Source of the DNA: Prauserella_A oleivorans | GTDB taxonomy: Bacteria; Actinomycetota; Actinomycetes; Mycobacteriales; Pseudonocardiaceae | Length of the DNA: 64,000 bases | NCBI RefSeq assembly: GCF_042685745.1 | Contig: NZ_JBHUNT010000001.1 | Location: forward strand, 5,208,001 to 5,272,000 | Direction of reading: 5' to 3' | Shown here: positions 36,522 through 45,885 of the stretch, one piece after another | Position numbering within the stretch: position 1 is the first letter of the stretch | Layout of the letters: each line of letters begins with the position of its first letter | The notes under the pieces: model-generated | The model's input: the letters and a program-made list of their open reading frames with translations, nothing else | Told to the model about the DNA's origin: nothing | Databases searched by the model: none | Program-made: the position numbers and the translations under genes

Positions 36522-36557
36522 GGCAGGGCCCCGCACCGAGCGGTGCGGGGCCCTGCC
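36522..36557. terminator. Bidirectional terminator between the Nudix fusion and hupB
   Basis: A perfect 16-bp inverted repeat: GGCAGGGCCCCGCACC (36522-36537) and its complement (36542-36557) with a 4-nt loop. It lies in the 72-bp gap between two convergent genes, 6 bp after one stop and 30 bp after the other. Confidence 0.85.
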
Positions 36558-36587
36558 GAGAAGTGTCGGCGGTTCTCCAGCGTCGCC

Positions 36588-37229
36588 TTACTTCTTCTTG
36601 CGCGCCGCGGTGGTCTTCTTCGGCGCCGCCTTCGAGGCCGTCGACTTGCTGGTGGTGGCCTTCGCGGTCGACTTGGCCGGAGCCTTCTTCGCCGTGGTGG
36701 CCTTGGCCTTCGTGGCGGTGGTCTTCGGAGCGGCAGCCTTCGTGGTGCTGCTCTTGGCGGCCGTCCGAGTGGTGCCCGTCGCCCTCGTCGCGGCGGTCCG
36801 GCTCGTCGTGGTGCTGCGAGCCGTGGTGGCACGCGAACGCGTGGTGGTGCTGCGCGTCGCGGTCGGACGGCTGGCGGTCGTCCGGCTCGTGCTGGTCCCG
36901 CGAGCCGTGGTGCCGGTGGTCGCCTTGGCCTTGGTGGCCTTCGGCAGCTTCTTGGCACCGCTCACGACATCCTTGAACGTCGTACCGGCACGGAACGCCG
37001 GAACGTTGGTCTTCTTGACCCGCACGGTCTCGCCGGTGCGCGGGTTCCTGGCGGTCCGGGCCGCCCGGGCGCGCTTCTCGAACACACCGAAGCCGGTGAT
37101 GTTCACCTTCTCGCCCTTGTTGACCGTCCGGATGATGATGTCGACGAGGTTGTCGACAGCCTGCGACGCGAGCTTCTTGTCGCCCAGGCGCTCGGAGAGC
37201 GCCTCGATCAGTTGGGCCTTGTTGGCCAT
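36588..37229 (-). CDS. hupB: HU-type nucleoid protein with basic tail (HupB)
   Basis: 213 residues. Residues 1-90 are a standard HU fold (MANKAQLIEALSERLGDKKL, INITGFGVFEKRARAARTARN, VPAFRAGTTFKDVV). Residues about 95-213 are a disordered Thr/Ala/Arg/Lys-rich tail with TTR, TAT and KATT repeats ending AARKKK, resembling the H1-like tail of mycobacterial HupB. It compacts DNA; the tail increases DNA binding. ATG 37229 with GGAGGA upstream. A longer frame to 37721 is rejected. Confidence 0.95.
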   Translation of the reverse strand: MANKAQLIEALSERLGDKKLASQAVDNLVDIIIRTVNKGEKVNITGFGVFEKRARAARTARNPRTGETVRVKKTNVPAFRAGTTFKDVVSGAKKLPKATKAKATTGTTARGTSTSRTTASRPTATRSTTTRSRATTARSTTTSRTAATRATGTTRTAAKSSTTKAAAPKTTATKAKATTAKKAPAKSTAKATTSKSTASKAAPKKTTAARKKK

Positions 37230-37288
37230 TCCAGTCCTCCAAGAAGAACTACTTGTTACCCGGCCACACCGGCCGACATGCGCACACG

Positions 37289-37294
37289 GTATTA
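37289..37294 (-). promoter_or_regulatory. Probable -10 element of hupB
   Basis: On the minus strand TAATAC, close to TATAAT, about 60 bp before the hupB start. A plausible -35 (TTTGGA) sits 16 bp upstream. The leader would contain a small hairpin (GGCC-GGTGT-GGCC) and the GGAGGA site. Consistent with a strongly expressed nucleoid protein. Confidence 0.5.
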
Positions 37295-37426
37295 CCAACG
37301 CAGCACAAATTCCAAACGGCACGCGGATTTTTTCCTTATCGGGTGCGCTGTTACGTACCCGACAGGCCCCTCGGACGGGGTCTTCCGGTGCCGTCTGGCG
37401 TGGTGTCGTCGGCCGGTGGCCGGGTG

Positions 37427-37454
37427 GGGATTCCCTTGCCGAGCAGGGAATCCC
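37427..37454 (-). terminator. Hairpin downstream of leuD
   Basis: Perfect 9-bp inverted repeat GGGATTCCC (37427-37435) and GGGAATCCC (37446-37454), 5 bp beyond the leuD stop. It probably ends the leuCD transcript. The rest of the 230-bp gap to hupB contains the hupB promoter and no gene. Confidence 0.65.
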
Positions 37455-37459
37455 TTGCC

Positions 37460-38062
37460 TCAGGAGGCCGGGACGGACGTGGTCACGGGCTTGTAGGAGG
37501 GCCGCCGCCGCTCGAACTCGGCGATCTCGTCCGCGTGCCGCAGGGTCAGGGCGATGTCGTCGAGTCCTTCGAGCAGCCGCCAGCGGGTGTAGTCGTCGAT
37601 CTGGAAGGGCGCGGCGAAGTCCTTGGCCCGCACGGTCTTCTCCTGGAGGTCCACCGTGACCTCCGTGCCGGGCTCGTTCTCGAGCAGCTTCCACAGCAGC
37701 TCGACGTCCGCCTGCTCGCACTGGGCGGCCAGCAGACCCTGCTTGCCGGCGTTGCCCCGGAAGATGTCGGCGAACCGGGAGGAGATGACGACCCGGAAGC
37801 CGTAGTTCATGAGGGCCCAGACGGCGTGCTCGCGGGAGGACCCGGTGCCGAAGTCGGGGCCGGCGACGAGGACGCTGCCCCGGGAGAACGGCTCCTGGTT
37901 CAGCACGAACTGCTCGTCGGTGCGCCAGGCGGCGAACAGGCCGTCCTCGAACCCGGTGCGGGTGACGCGCTTGAGGTAGACGGCCGGGATGATCTGGTCA
38001 GTGTCCACGTTGGACCTGCGCAGGGGCACTCCGATGCCGGTGTGCGTGGTGAACGGCTCCAT
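37460..38062 (-). CDS. leuD: 3-isopropylmalate dehydratase small subunit
   Basis: 200 residues. LeuCD isomerises 2-isopropylmalate to 3-isopropylmalate in leucine synthesis, and in citramalate-using organisms the citramalate-to-methylmalate step as well. Recognised by RSNVDTDQIIPAVYLKR and DFGTGSSREHAVWALMNYG. It follows leuC by 31 bp. Confidence 0.96.
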   Translation of the reverse strand: MEPFTTHTGIGVPLRRSNVDTDQIIPAVYLKRVTRTGFEDGLFAAWRTDEQFVLNQEPFSRGSVLVAGPDFGTGSSREHAVWALMNYGFRVVISSRFADIFRGNAGKQGLLAAQCEQADVELLWKLLENEPGTEVTVDLQEKTVRAKDFAAPFQIDDYTRWRLLEGLDDIALTLRHADEIAEFERRRPSYKPVTTSVPAS

Positions 38063-38093
38063 GGTGGGTTACTCCAATGCTCGTCGGGCAGGC

Positions 38094-39509
<1,416 letters not shown>

Positions 39510-39561
39510 CAGGGCTCCTCCATGAGCATAGCGGGAGCTCGGGAGTCCGCGTCCCACTATC

Positions 39562-39591
39562 TGGACATCCCAAACTCCGAGATTGTAGTAT
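39562..39591 (+). promoter_or_regulatory. Promoter of the IclR regulator, apparently leaderless
   Basis: TGGACA (39562-39567), an 18-bp spacer and TAGTAT (39586-39591). The GTG start codon follows 6 bp after the -10, where transcription should begin, so the mRNA is probably leaderless. Imperfect inverted halves flank this stretch (ACTATCT at 39557-39563, AGATTGTAGT at 39580-39589) and could be the regulator's operator between the divergent genes. Confidence 0.6.
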
Positions 39592-39597
39592 CGCTTC

Positions 39598-40317
39598 GTG
39601 GGACAGCATAACCCTGACAACCAGCAGAGCGGTATCGGCGTCTTGGACAAGGCTGTCGCCGTACTGCGGGCCGTGGCCGAGGAGCCGTGCGGTCTGGCGG
39701 AACTATGCACGCGGACCGGGCTTCCCCGTGCGACCGCGCACCGGCTCGCCGTGGGGCTGGAGGTGCACCGGTTGCTGCGGCGTGGTCCGGATGGCCGCTG
39801 GCGTCCGGGTGCGGCGCTGGCGGAGCTGTCCGGTGGCACGACGGATCCGTTGCTGGATGCCGCGAGCGTGGTGTTGCCGAAGCTGCGCGACATCACCGGC
39901 GAGAGTGTGCAGCTGTATCGCCGGGACGGGGTGCAGCGCGTGTGTGTGTCCACGGCGGAGCCACCGAGTGGCCTGCGCGACACGGTGCCGGTGGGCGCGC
40001 GGTTGCCGATGACGGCGGGTTCCGGCGCGAAGGTGCTCACGGCGTGGGCCGACGCGCACACGCAGCGGGCGATACTGGCGGAGGCGGTGTACGGCGAACG
40101 CACGCTGCTGGAGGTGCGGCGGCGTGGCTGGGCGCAGAGTGTCGCGGAGCGCGAGCCGGGCGTGGCGAGCGTGTCGGCTCCGGTCCGGGATTCGTCGGGA
40201 ACGGTTGTGGCGGCGGTGTCGGTGTCGGGGCCGGTGGAGCGGATCGGGCGGAAGCCGGGTGCCCGGTGGGCGGCGGATCTCCTGGCTGCCGCCGAGGCGC
40301 TGCAGGAGCGCCTGTAG
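39598..40317 (+). CDS. IclR-family regulator of leuCD (NdgR/LtbR-like)
   Basis: 239 residues: N-terminal winged helix-turn-helix (about 12-75, GLAELCTRTGLPRATAHRLA) and a C-terminal effector domain (LPMTAGSGAKVLTAWA, VSAPVRDSSGTVVAAVSVSGP). Divergent from leuC, the exact arrangement of NdgR in Streptomyces and LtbR in corynebacteria, which regulate leuCD, leuB and other amino-acid genes. The target is inferred from that arrangement. Starts with GTG, probably without a leader. Confidence 0.9.
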   Translation: MGQHNPDNQQSGIGVLDKAVAVLRAVAEEPCGLAELCTRTGLPRATAHRLAVGLEVHRLLRRGPDGRWRPGAALAELSGGTTDPLLDAASVVLPKLRDITGESVQLYRRDGVQRVCVSTAEPPSGLRDTVPVGARLPMTAGSGAKVLTAWADAHTQRAILAEAVYGERTLLEVRRRGWAQSVAEREPGVASVSAPVRDSSGTVVAAVSVSGPVERIGRKPGARWAADLLAAAEALQERL

Positions 40318-40367
40318 CCCGGCGAGCGGAAACGTCACTAGATCCCATCCGCGTGTCCGCCGCTCCG

Positions 40368-40535
40368 GTAGCCGTGTCCGCCACCCCCGTCACCGTGTCT
40401 GCCACTCAGGTAGCCGTGTCCGCCACCCCCGTCACCGTGTCTGCCACTCAGGTAGCCGTGTCCGCCACCCCCGTCACCGTGTCTGCCACTCAGGTAGCCG
40501 TGTCCGCCACCCCCGTCACCGTGTCTGCCACTCAG
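40368..40535 (+). repeat. 21-bp repeat array C, as four identical 42-bp units
   Basis: Four perfect copies of a 42-bp unit made of two 21-bp halves: GTAGCCGTGTCCGCC plus ACCCCC, then GTCACCGTGTCTGCC plus ACTCAG. Flanked by a partial half on the left (from about 40351) and a diverging half on the right (from 40536). It begins about 50 bp after the IclR stop codon and reads in that gene's sense. Perfect identity between copies indicates recent amplification or ongoing homogenisation. Not CRISPR: there are no unique spacers. Confidence 0.95.
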
Positions 40536-40903
40536 GTAGCCGTGTCTGGCCCCCTCGCGTAGCGCTGCGTCGCCCCGTTGGGGCCACTTCGGTGGCGTGT
40601 CGGCAAACCCGTGCCGGGTGACTGCTGCGTGGGGCGCCGTGTCGCCATCGGCGCGGCGGTGACGGCCGCTCGGGAGTTGGCGGGGATCGACCGCTTTCGG
40701 AAACCGACTGTGCGCCGGCCGGATTCGCGATGGGCCGGTCCCTCCGGCCGACCCGTGCGCGGTTGCCGTTCGGCTGATGTGGAGGGAGCGAGCGCTCCTT
40801 CGGGTCCCGGCTCGCCGACGAGCCACCCCGTGTCCGGCAACGGCACCGCCCGAAATCTCAGCGGTCCACGCGGGGCGCTGCCCCGCAAGCCGGGAGCGCC
40901 AAC
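40536..40903. other. Gene-free stretch between repeat arrays C and D
   Basis: About 370 bp between two inverted-orientation arrays. Open frames cross it on both strands, but they run into the repeats and across the tRNA gene, lack ribosome sites and show no recognisable protein. Scattered short matches to the repeat core (for example GCCGTGTCGCCATCGGC near 40637) may be decayed units. I see no RNA gene or mobile element. Confidence 0.5.
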
Positions 40904-41008
40904 TGGAACGGCCGCCACAGCGACGCAGACAGCAGACACGGCAACCGGAACCGCACACACCACGACACAGACGGCAGACACGGCGACATGGACGGCGCAC
41001 ACGGGCCG
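40904..41008 (-). repeat. 21-bp tandem repeat array D (5 degenerate units)
   Basis: Five 21-bp units in the minus orientation with the family core (GTNGCCGTGTCTGCCGTC on the minus strand), more diverged than in the other arrays. It lies just beyond the tRNA-Glu terminator in the direction of tRNA transcription. Arrays C and D are thus inverted relative to each other, as A and B are. Confidence 0.8.
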
Positions 41009-41025
41009 GACGGGACCCGCAAACG

Positions 41026-41063
41026 AGAAAGCCCCGTATCCGCGATTTCCGCAGATACGGGGC
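41026..41063 (-). terminator. Terminator after tRNA-Glu
   Basis: Ten-bp stem GCCCCGTATC (41031-41040) and GATACGGGGC (41054-41063), followed on the minus strand by TTTCTCG, a short U-rich tail. It starts 13 bp beyond the tRNA-Glu 3' end. Confidence 0.85.
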
Positions 41064-41076
41064 TTCCGGTTTCGAG

Positions 41077-41149
41077 TACCCCCGATGGGATTCGAACCCA
41101 CGCTACCGGCGTGAGAGGCCGGCGTCCTAGGCCGCTAGACGACGGGGGC
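41077..41149 (-). tRNA. tRNA-Glu (anticodon CTC)
   Basis: 73 nt on the minus strand. Acceptor GCCCCCG pairs with CGGGGGT (one G-U at position 1-72), anticodon stem CCGGC/GCCGG with loop CTCTCAC (anticodon CTC, reading GAG), and T-arm with GGTTCGAATCC. CCA is not encoded. Followed by a hairpin terminator. Lies 53 bp after tRNA-Gln, and both probably share one transcript; the glutamyl-tRNA synthetase gene lies 1 kb upstream. Confidence 0.95.
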
Positions 41150-41202
41150 TTGCTCTGTGTTGCTGAAGAAGAACTTACCAGATCGGTTTTTCCTCTTCGC
41201 AG

Positions 41203-41274
41203 CTGGGGTACCAGGACTCGAACCTAGACTAACTGAACCAGAATCAGTCGTGCTGCCAATTACACCATACCCCA
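41203..41274 (-). tRNA. tRNA-Gln (anticodon CTG)
   Basis: 72 nt on the minus strand, beginning TGGGGTATGGTGTAATTGG, with acceptor TGGGGTA/TACCCCA (the weak U1-A72 pair typical of tRNA-Gln), anticodon loop TTCTGGT (CTG, reading CAG) and T-arm GGTTCGAGTCC. CCA not encoded. A possible -10 (TATGCT, minus strand 41330-41325) lies about 50 bp upstream. Transcribed before tRNA-Glu. Confidence 0.95.
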
Positions 41275-41368
41275 ACGAGTGCCTCGCCTGAGCGCGCTCC
41301 GGCTCAGCACCCCGTTGGAAAGAAAGCATAGACCACGGCCCAACCGGCTCCGCACCGGGGCCACGGTT

Positions 41369-42151
41369 CTACCGCTGCGCGGGCACGCCCACGCGCACGA
41401 ACTCGGAAACGAGCAGCTGGGGAAGCTCGCTGAGGCTGGACAGGACGTGGACGCCGGGCGGGACCTCCGCGGCGACCTGGCCGCGGTTCAGCCACACACC
41501 ACCCAGGCCGGCGTCCCGCGCCCCCAGCGCGTCGGTCCGGAGTTTGTCGCCGACGTGGACCGCCTCGGAGGGGTCGCAGCCGAGCTGGAAGCAGACAGAG
41601 TGGAACATCACAGGATCGGGTTTGGCGACGCCGACTTCTCCGGCGATGGCGACGTGGTCGAAGAAGCGGGCGAGCCCCAGGGTGGCGAGCTTCTCGCGCT
41701 GGTGGGCGCCCGAGGCGTTGGTCACAGCCGCGAGCTGAACGCCCGCGGCGACCAGCCAGTCGAGACACGGCAGCACGTCGTCGAACAGCCGCCAGGATCG
41801 CCGCAGCAGTTCCTTCCGGCGCGTTTCGAAGGCGAGCGCCTCGCCGTGGTCGGCGGTGATGCCGAGAGCGGCGAGGAACGCCTGGGTGCGTCGGACGTGC
41901 ATGTCGGCGTAGCCGAGGTCGCCGGAGACGACCCTGGCCACGTGTTCGTCGGTGATCCGCTCCCATTCCGACCACATGTCGGCGCGGCCGATCAAGGCCG
42001 CGAGCGATCTTCGGCCCGCGGCCGAGAAATCGATGAGCGTGTCATCGATGTCCAGGCAGACGAGCCGGAGTTCGGGAGGCGCCCACGGCGCGGCGTCCTC
42101 GTGGTCGGAAACGGTTTGCGGTGCTGTCGGGGAGCCAAGCGCAAAAGCCAC
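41369..42151 (-). CDS. HAD-family hydrolase
   Basis: 260 residues of the haloacid dehalogenase superfamily with a helical cap. Motif I LDIDDTLIDF (nucleophile Asp), motif II VTNASG, motif III Lys in GVAKPDPVMF, motif IV HVGDKLRTDALGARDAG. Phosphatase substrate unknown. The GTG at 42151 sits 6 bp after TAGCCT, a good -10, so this mRNA may be leaderless. 80 bp downstream of gltX. Confidence 0.9.
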   Translation of the reverse strand: MAFALGSPTAPQTVSDHEDAAPWAPPELRLVCLDIDDTLIDFSAAGRRSLAALIGRADMWSEWERITDEHVARVVSGDLGYADMHVRRTQAFLAALGITADHGEALAFETRRKELLRRSWRLFDDVLPCLDWLVAAGVQLAAVTNASGAHQREKLATLGLARFFDHVAIAGEVGVAKPDPVMFHSVCFQLGCDPSEAVHVGDKLRTDALGARDAGLGGVWLNRGQVAAEVPPGVHVLSSLSELPQLLVSEFVRVGVPAQR

Positions 42152-42231
42152 CCCGCGAGGCTAGGGGTTTTTGGACGTCCTCGACTCTGCTAAGGAGGTG
42201 ATAGCGCCGAATCTGTTTCGGTCCAGCAGCT

Positions 42232-43719
42232 CTACGCTCCGTTGCCCGGGAGAGCACGACGCAGCCGCCCGAGTGACGCCTCGCGGCCGAGGAGCTCCAT
42301 CGACTCGTACAGCGGCGGCGACACCGTACGCCCGGTGACGGCGACGCGCACGGGCGCGAAAGCCTTACGGGGCTTGAGGCCGAGTCCCTCGACGAGCGCG
42401 TCCTTGAGCGCCTGCTCGATGGCGCCGGTCTCCCAGGACGGCAACTTTTCCAGCGCTTCGACCGCTGCTCGCAACACCGGTTCCGAGTCGGGACCGAGCG
42501 CCTTGGTGGCCGCCTGCTCCTCGGGCGCGAACTCGGCCTCGCCGATGAACAGGAACCGCAGCAGGTCCGCCGCCTCGGAGAGCACCGTCACGCGCTCCTG
42601 CACGAGTGGTGCGATGGCGTCGAGCTTCGCGAGCTGCTCGGCATCCGGCTCGGCGGGCAGGACACCAGCCTCGGTCAGGTACGGAACGACGCGGCGGACG
42701 AACTCGTCGTGGCTGAGCGCACGGATGTGCGTCGCGTTGATGGCCTCGGCCTTCTTGACGTCGAACCGCGCGGGGTTGGCGCTCACCTTGGTGATCTGGA
42801 AGGCCTCGACGAGCTCGTCGACGGTGAACACGTCGCGGTCGTCGGCGATCGACCAGCCCAGCAGCGCGAGGTAATTCAGCAGGCCCTCGCGGATGAACCC
42901 GCGGTCGCGGTAGTTGAAGAGGTTGGACGAGGGGTCCCGTTTGGACAGTTTCTTGTTGCCCTCGCCCATCACGTAAGGCAGGTGACCGAACTCCGGAACG
43001 AACTCGGCGACGCCGACGCGCTCCAGCGCCCGGTACAGCGCGATCTGCCGGGGCGTCGACGGCAGGAGATCCTCGCCGCGCAACACGTGGGTGATGCGCA
43101 TGAGCGCGTCGTCGACGGGGTTGGTCAGTGTGTAGAGCGGCTGGCCGTTGGCCCGCACGAGCACCGGGTCGGGAATGGTGCCCGCCTTGAACACGATCTC
43201 GCCGCGAACGAGGTCGGTCCAGCCGAGGTCCTCGTCCGGCATCCGCAGCCGCAGCACCGGCGTGCGGCCTTCGGCCCGGAAGGCCGCCTTCTGCTCCTCG
43301 GTGAGGTCGCGGTCGTAGTTGTCGTAGCCGAGTTTGGGGTCCTGGCCGGCTTCCCGGCGCCGCTGTTCGACCTCCTCGTTGGTGGAGAAGGCCTCGTACA
43401 GCTCGCCCGCCTCGAGCAGCTTCGCGGCGACGTCGCGGTAGATGTCGCCACGCGCGCTCTGCCGGTAGGGGCCGTAGTCGCCGCCGACCTCGGGGCCCTC
43501 GTCCCAGTCCAGGCCGAGCCAGCGCAGCGCGTCGAGCAGTGCCTGGTACGACTCCTCGCTGTCGCGGGCGGCGTCGGTGTCCTCGATGCGGAACACGAGG
43601 CTGCCACCGTGATGCCGGGCGAAGGCCCAGTTGAACAACGCGGTGCGGATCAACCCGACGTGCGGGATCCCGGTGGGCGACGGGCAGAAGCGAGCGCGGA
43701 CGGCCTTGGTCTCAGTCAT
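42232..43719 (-). CDS. gltX: Glutamyl-tRNA synthetase
   Basis: 495 residues, class I. HIGH-type motif in PSPTGIPHVGLIRTALFNW and KMSKS-type KLSKRDPSSNLF. Charges tRNA-Glu; in organisms without glutaminyl-tRNA synthetase it also mischarges tRNA-Gln for amidation by GatCAB. Which applies here cannot be read from this window, but both tRNA genes lie about 1 kb downstream. ATG 43719; possible -10 TACTCT about 10 bp upstream. Confidence 0.96.
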   Translation of the reverse strand: MTETKAVRARFCPSPTGIPHVGLIRTALFNWAFARHHGGSLVFRIEDTDAARDSEESYQALLDALRWLGLDWDEGPEVGGDYGPYRQSARGDIYRDVAAKLLEAGELYEAFSTNEEVEQRRREAGQDPKLGYDNYDRDLTEEQKAAFRAEGRTPVLRLRMPDEDLGWTDLVRGEIVFKAGTIPDPVLVRANGQPLYTLTNPVDDALMRITHVLRGEDLLPSTPRQIALYRALERVGVAEFVPEFGHLPYVMGEGNKKLSKRDPSSNLFNYRDRGFIREGLLNYLALLGWSIADDRDVFTVDELVEAFQITKVSANPARFDVKKAEAINATHIRALSHDEFVRRVVPYLTEAGVLPAEPDAEQLAKLDAIAPLVQERVTVLSEAADLLRFLFIGEAEFAPEEQAATKALGPDSEPVLRAAVEALEKLPSWETGAIEQALKDALVEGLGLKPRKAFAPVRVAVTGRTVSPPLYESMELLGREASLGRLRRALPGNGA

Positions 43720-43776
43720 AGCCCATCCAGAGTATCGCTCTTGACTTGCCCTCGTTCGGCGTGCATCGTCGAATTA

Positions 43777-43792
43777 TTCAACAAATGTTGAA
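43777..43792. promoter_or_regulatory. AT-rich palindrome, candidate operator of the monooxygenase gene
   Basis: TTCAACA-AA-TGTTGAA, a near-perfect 16-bp palindrome 14 bp before the monooxygenase start and 57 bp before the divergent gltX start. It stands out as AT-rich in very GC-rich DNA. The size and symmetry fit a MarR- or TetR-type binding site; no such regulator gene is adjacent. Confidence 0.6.
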
Positions 43793-43806
43793 AAGAGGGC
43801 GGAACG

Positions 43807-45054
43807 ATGACCGAACGTACGACCTGCGTGGTCGCGGGTGGCGGACCTGCCGGAATGGTGCTGGGGCTGCTGCTCGCCCGAGCCGGCGTCGAGGTGACCG
43901 TGCTCGAGAAGCACGGCGACTTCCTGCGCGACTTCCGCGGCGACACGGTGCACCCGTCGACCATGCAGCTGCTGGACGAACTCGGGCTCGGCGAGCCCTT
44001 CGCGAAGCTGCCGCAGACCCGGCTGGAGGAGGTCGCCTTCCCGGTCGGCGAGCACGACCGGGTCACGATCGGCGACCTGCTCCGGCTGCGCCTGGTCGGG
44101 ACACGGCACCCGTACATCGCCATCGCCCCGCAGTGGGACCTGCTGAACCTCCTCGCCGAGGCGGCAGCCGAGGAACCCACGTTCACACTGCGCATGCGCA
44201 CCGAGGTGACCGGGCTGATCCGCGAGGGCGGCCGGGTGACCGGCGTCCGATACCGGGCCACCGAGGACGGCGGAAGCCGGAACGGCGAGATCCGCGCCGA
44301 CCTCACCGTCGCGGCCGACGGGCGCTGGTCGCTCGCACGGCAAGAGGCGAACCTGGTGGCGAAGGAGTACCCGGTGCCGATCGACGCGTGGTGGTTCCGG
44401 CTCGGCCGCCGGACCGGCGAGACGCCGGACGTCCTCACCCCGACCATGCGGCGAGGCCGGTTCGCGATCGTGATCCCCCGCGAGGGGTACCACCAGATCG
44501 CCTACATCGGTCGCAAAGGCGCCGACCCGCAGTTGCGGCAACGGGGAATCGAGGCGTTCCGGGACGACGTGGCCGAGGTGATTCCGGGACTCGCCGACCG
44601 GGTCGGTGAACTCGCCTCGATGGACGACATCAAGCACCTCGACGTCCGGCTCAACCGGCTGCGCCGATGGCATACCGACGGCCTGCTGTGCATCGGCGAC
44701 GCCGCCCACGCGATGTCACCGGTCGGCGGCGTGGGCATCAACCTGGCCGTGCAGGACGCCGTCGCGGCGGCGACCCTGCTGGCCGAACCGCTGCGCCGCG
44801 GCACGCTGACGACGGCCGATCTCGCGAAGCTGCGCACCCGCAGGCTGCTGCCGACGGTGCTGGTGCAGTGGTTGCAGCGGTTCCTGCACCGCATGGTCGT
44901 CGAACCCGTGGTGACCGGACGGCGGATGGGGCCGCCGAAACCGGTCGTGGAGTTCCTACGCCGGGTACCGCAGGCGTCGTTCGTTCCCGCCTACCTCATC
45001 GGTATCGGGGTTCGCCCCGAGCATGCGCCGGCGTTCGCCCGGCGAACCGGGTAG
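43807..45054 (+). CDS. FAD-dependent aromatic monooxygenase (UbiH/PHBH type)
   Basis: 415 residues. FAD-binding Rossmann motif VVAGGGPAGMVLGLLLARAG at the N-terminus, the DG motif VAADGRWSLAR, and the GD motif CIGDAAHAMSPVGGVGINLAVQD. It resembles actinobacterial FAD-dependent oxidoreductases hydroxylating aromatic or polyketide substrates; the true substrate is unknown. ATG 43807 with GAGGGCGGAACG upstream and an AT-rich palindrome in the promoter region, suggesting inducible expression. Confidence 0.9.
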   Translation: MTERTTCVVAGGGPAGMVLGLLLARAGVEVTVLEKHGDFLRDFRGDTVHPSTMQLLDELGLGEPFAKLPQTRLEEVAFPVGEHDRVTIGDLLRLRLVGTRHPYIAIAPQWDLLNLLAEAAAEEPTFTLRMRTEVTGLIREGGRVTGVRYRATEDGGSRNGEIRADLTVAADGRWSLARQEANLVAKEYPVPIDAWWFRLGRRTGETPDVLTPTMRRGRFAIVIPREGYHQIAYIGRKGADPQLRQRGIEAFRDDVAEVIPGLADRVGELASMDDIKHLDVRLNRLRRWHTDGLLCIGDAAHAMSPVGGVGINLAVQDAVAAATLLAEPLRRGTLTTADLAKLRTRRLLPTVLVQWLQRFLHRMVVEPVVTGRRMGPPKPVVEFLRRVPQASFVPAYLIGIGVRPEHAPAFARRTG

Positions 45055-45114
45055 GCGCCCTTCGACGATTGCCTGCGCGGCCGGGAACCGGTGTTCTGCC
45101 CGGGGCCCGTACAG

Positions 45115-45885
45115 CTAGGCGTTCTGCACGGGGTTGGTGAGGGTGCCGATGCCCTCGATGGTGATGGAGACCTGCTGGCCGTCGGTGATGGGCCCGACAC
45201 CGGCCGGTGTGCCGGTGAGGATCGTGTCACCGGGCAGCAGCGTCATCACCGAGGAGATGAACTCGATCAGGTCGGGGATCTTGTGCACCAGCGCGGAGGT
45301 CCGGGCGTCCTGTTTGACCTGGCCGTCCACCTCGGACCGCAACGCGAGGTCGCTCGGGTCGACCTGGGTCTCGATCCACGGCCCCAGCGGGCAGAACGTG
45401 TCGAAGCCCTTGGCGCGGCCCCACTGCCCGTCCGACTTCTGGAGGTCGCGGGCGCTCACGTCGTTGGCGATGGTGTAACCCAGGACGGCCTGGGCGGCAC
45501 GCGAGGCGGGAACGTTCTTCACGGGCTGACCGATGACGACGGCGAGCTCGCCCTCGAAGTCCACCCGCGACGACGCCTTCGGCAGCCGGATGGCGGCGTT
45601 GGGGCCGATGACCGTGGTGGACGGCTTGAGGAAGATCATCGGCTCGGCCGGCACCTCGTTGCCCATCTCCTGCGCGTGGTCGGCGTAGTTGCGGCCCACG
45701 GCGATGATCTTCGTGGGCAGGATCGGCGCGAGCAGCCGGACGTCGGCCAGTGGCCAGCGCCGTCCGGTGAAATTCGGCGTGCCGAACGGGTGGTCGGCGA
45801 TCTCGGCGACGGTGGCGTCAGCACCGTCGCCCTCGACGGAGACGAAGGCGACACCTTCCGGATGAGCGATTCGAGCCAAGCGCAC
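45115..45885 (-). CDS. Fumarylacetoacetate hydrolase-family protein
   Basis: 256 residues from GTG 45885 (VRLARIAHPEGVAFVS). FAH-fold motifs: GRNYADHAQEMGNEVP, VDFEGELAVVIG (metal-binding Glu), YTIANDVSARDLQ and GDTILTGTPAGVGPI. Family members act as 2-hydroxyhepta-2,4-diene-1,7-dioate isomerases, acylpyruvases or oxaloacetate decarboxylases. Syntenic with Rv2993c near gltX. Specific reaction not determinable. Convergent with the monooxygenase gene. Confidence 0.9.
   Translation of the reverse strand: MRLARIAHPEGVAFVSVEGDGADATVAEIADHPFGTPNFTGRRWPLADVRLLAPILPTKIIAVGRNYADHAQEMGNEVPAEPMIFLKPSTTVIGPNAAIRLPKASSRVDFEGELAVVIGQPVKNVPASRAAQAVLGYTIANDVSARDLQKSDGQWGRAKGFDTFCPLGPWIETQVDPSDLALRSEVDGQVKQDARTSALVHKIPDLIEFISSVMTLLPGDTILTGTPAGVGPITDGQQVSITIEGIGTLTNPVQNA

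Noticed and set aside
36588..37721. HupB with a long N-terminal extension
   Set aside because: The frame continues upstream, but MANKAQLIEAL at 37229 with GGAGGA before it is the universal HU start.
40368..40535. Possible CRISPR array
   Set aside because: Units are directly adjacent repeats with no unique spacers, and no cas genes are present; it is a tandem minisatellite.
40578..41114. Open frame of about 178 codons across the repeat region and tRNA-Glu
   Set aside because: It runs through array D, a terminator and the tRNA gene, has no ribosome site and only low-complexity repeat-derived sequence.
42192..42201. Perfect Shine-Dalgarno AAGGAGGTGA on the plus strand
   Set aside because: No start codon at proper spacing opens a frame other than one antisense to gltX; more likely relevant, if at all, on the minus strand.
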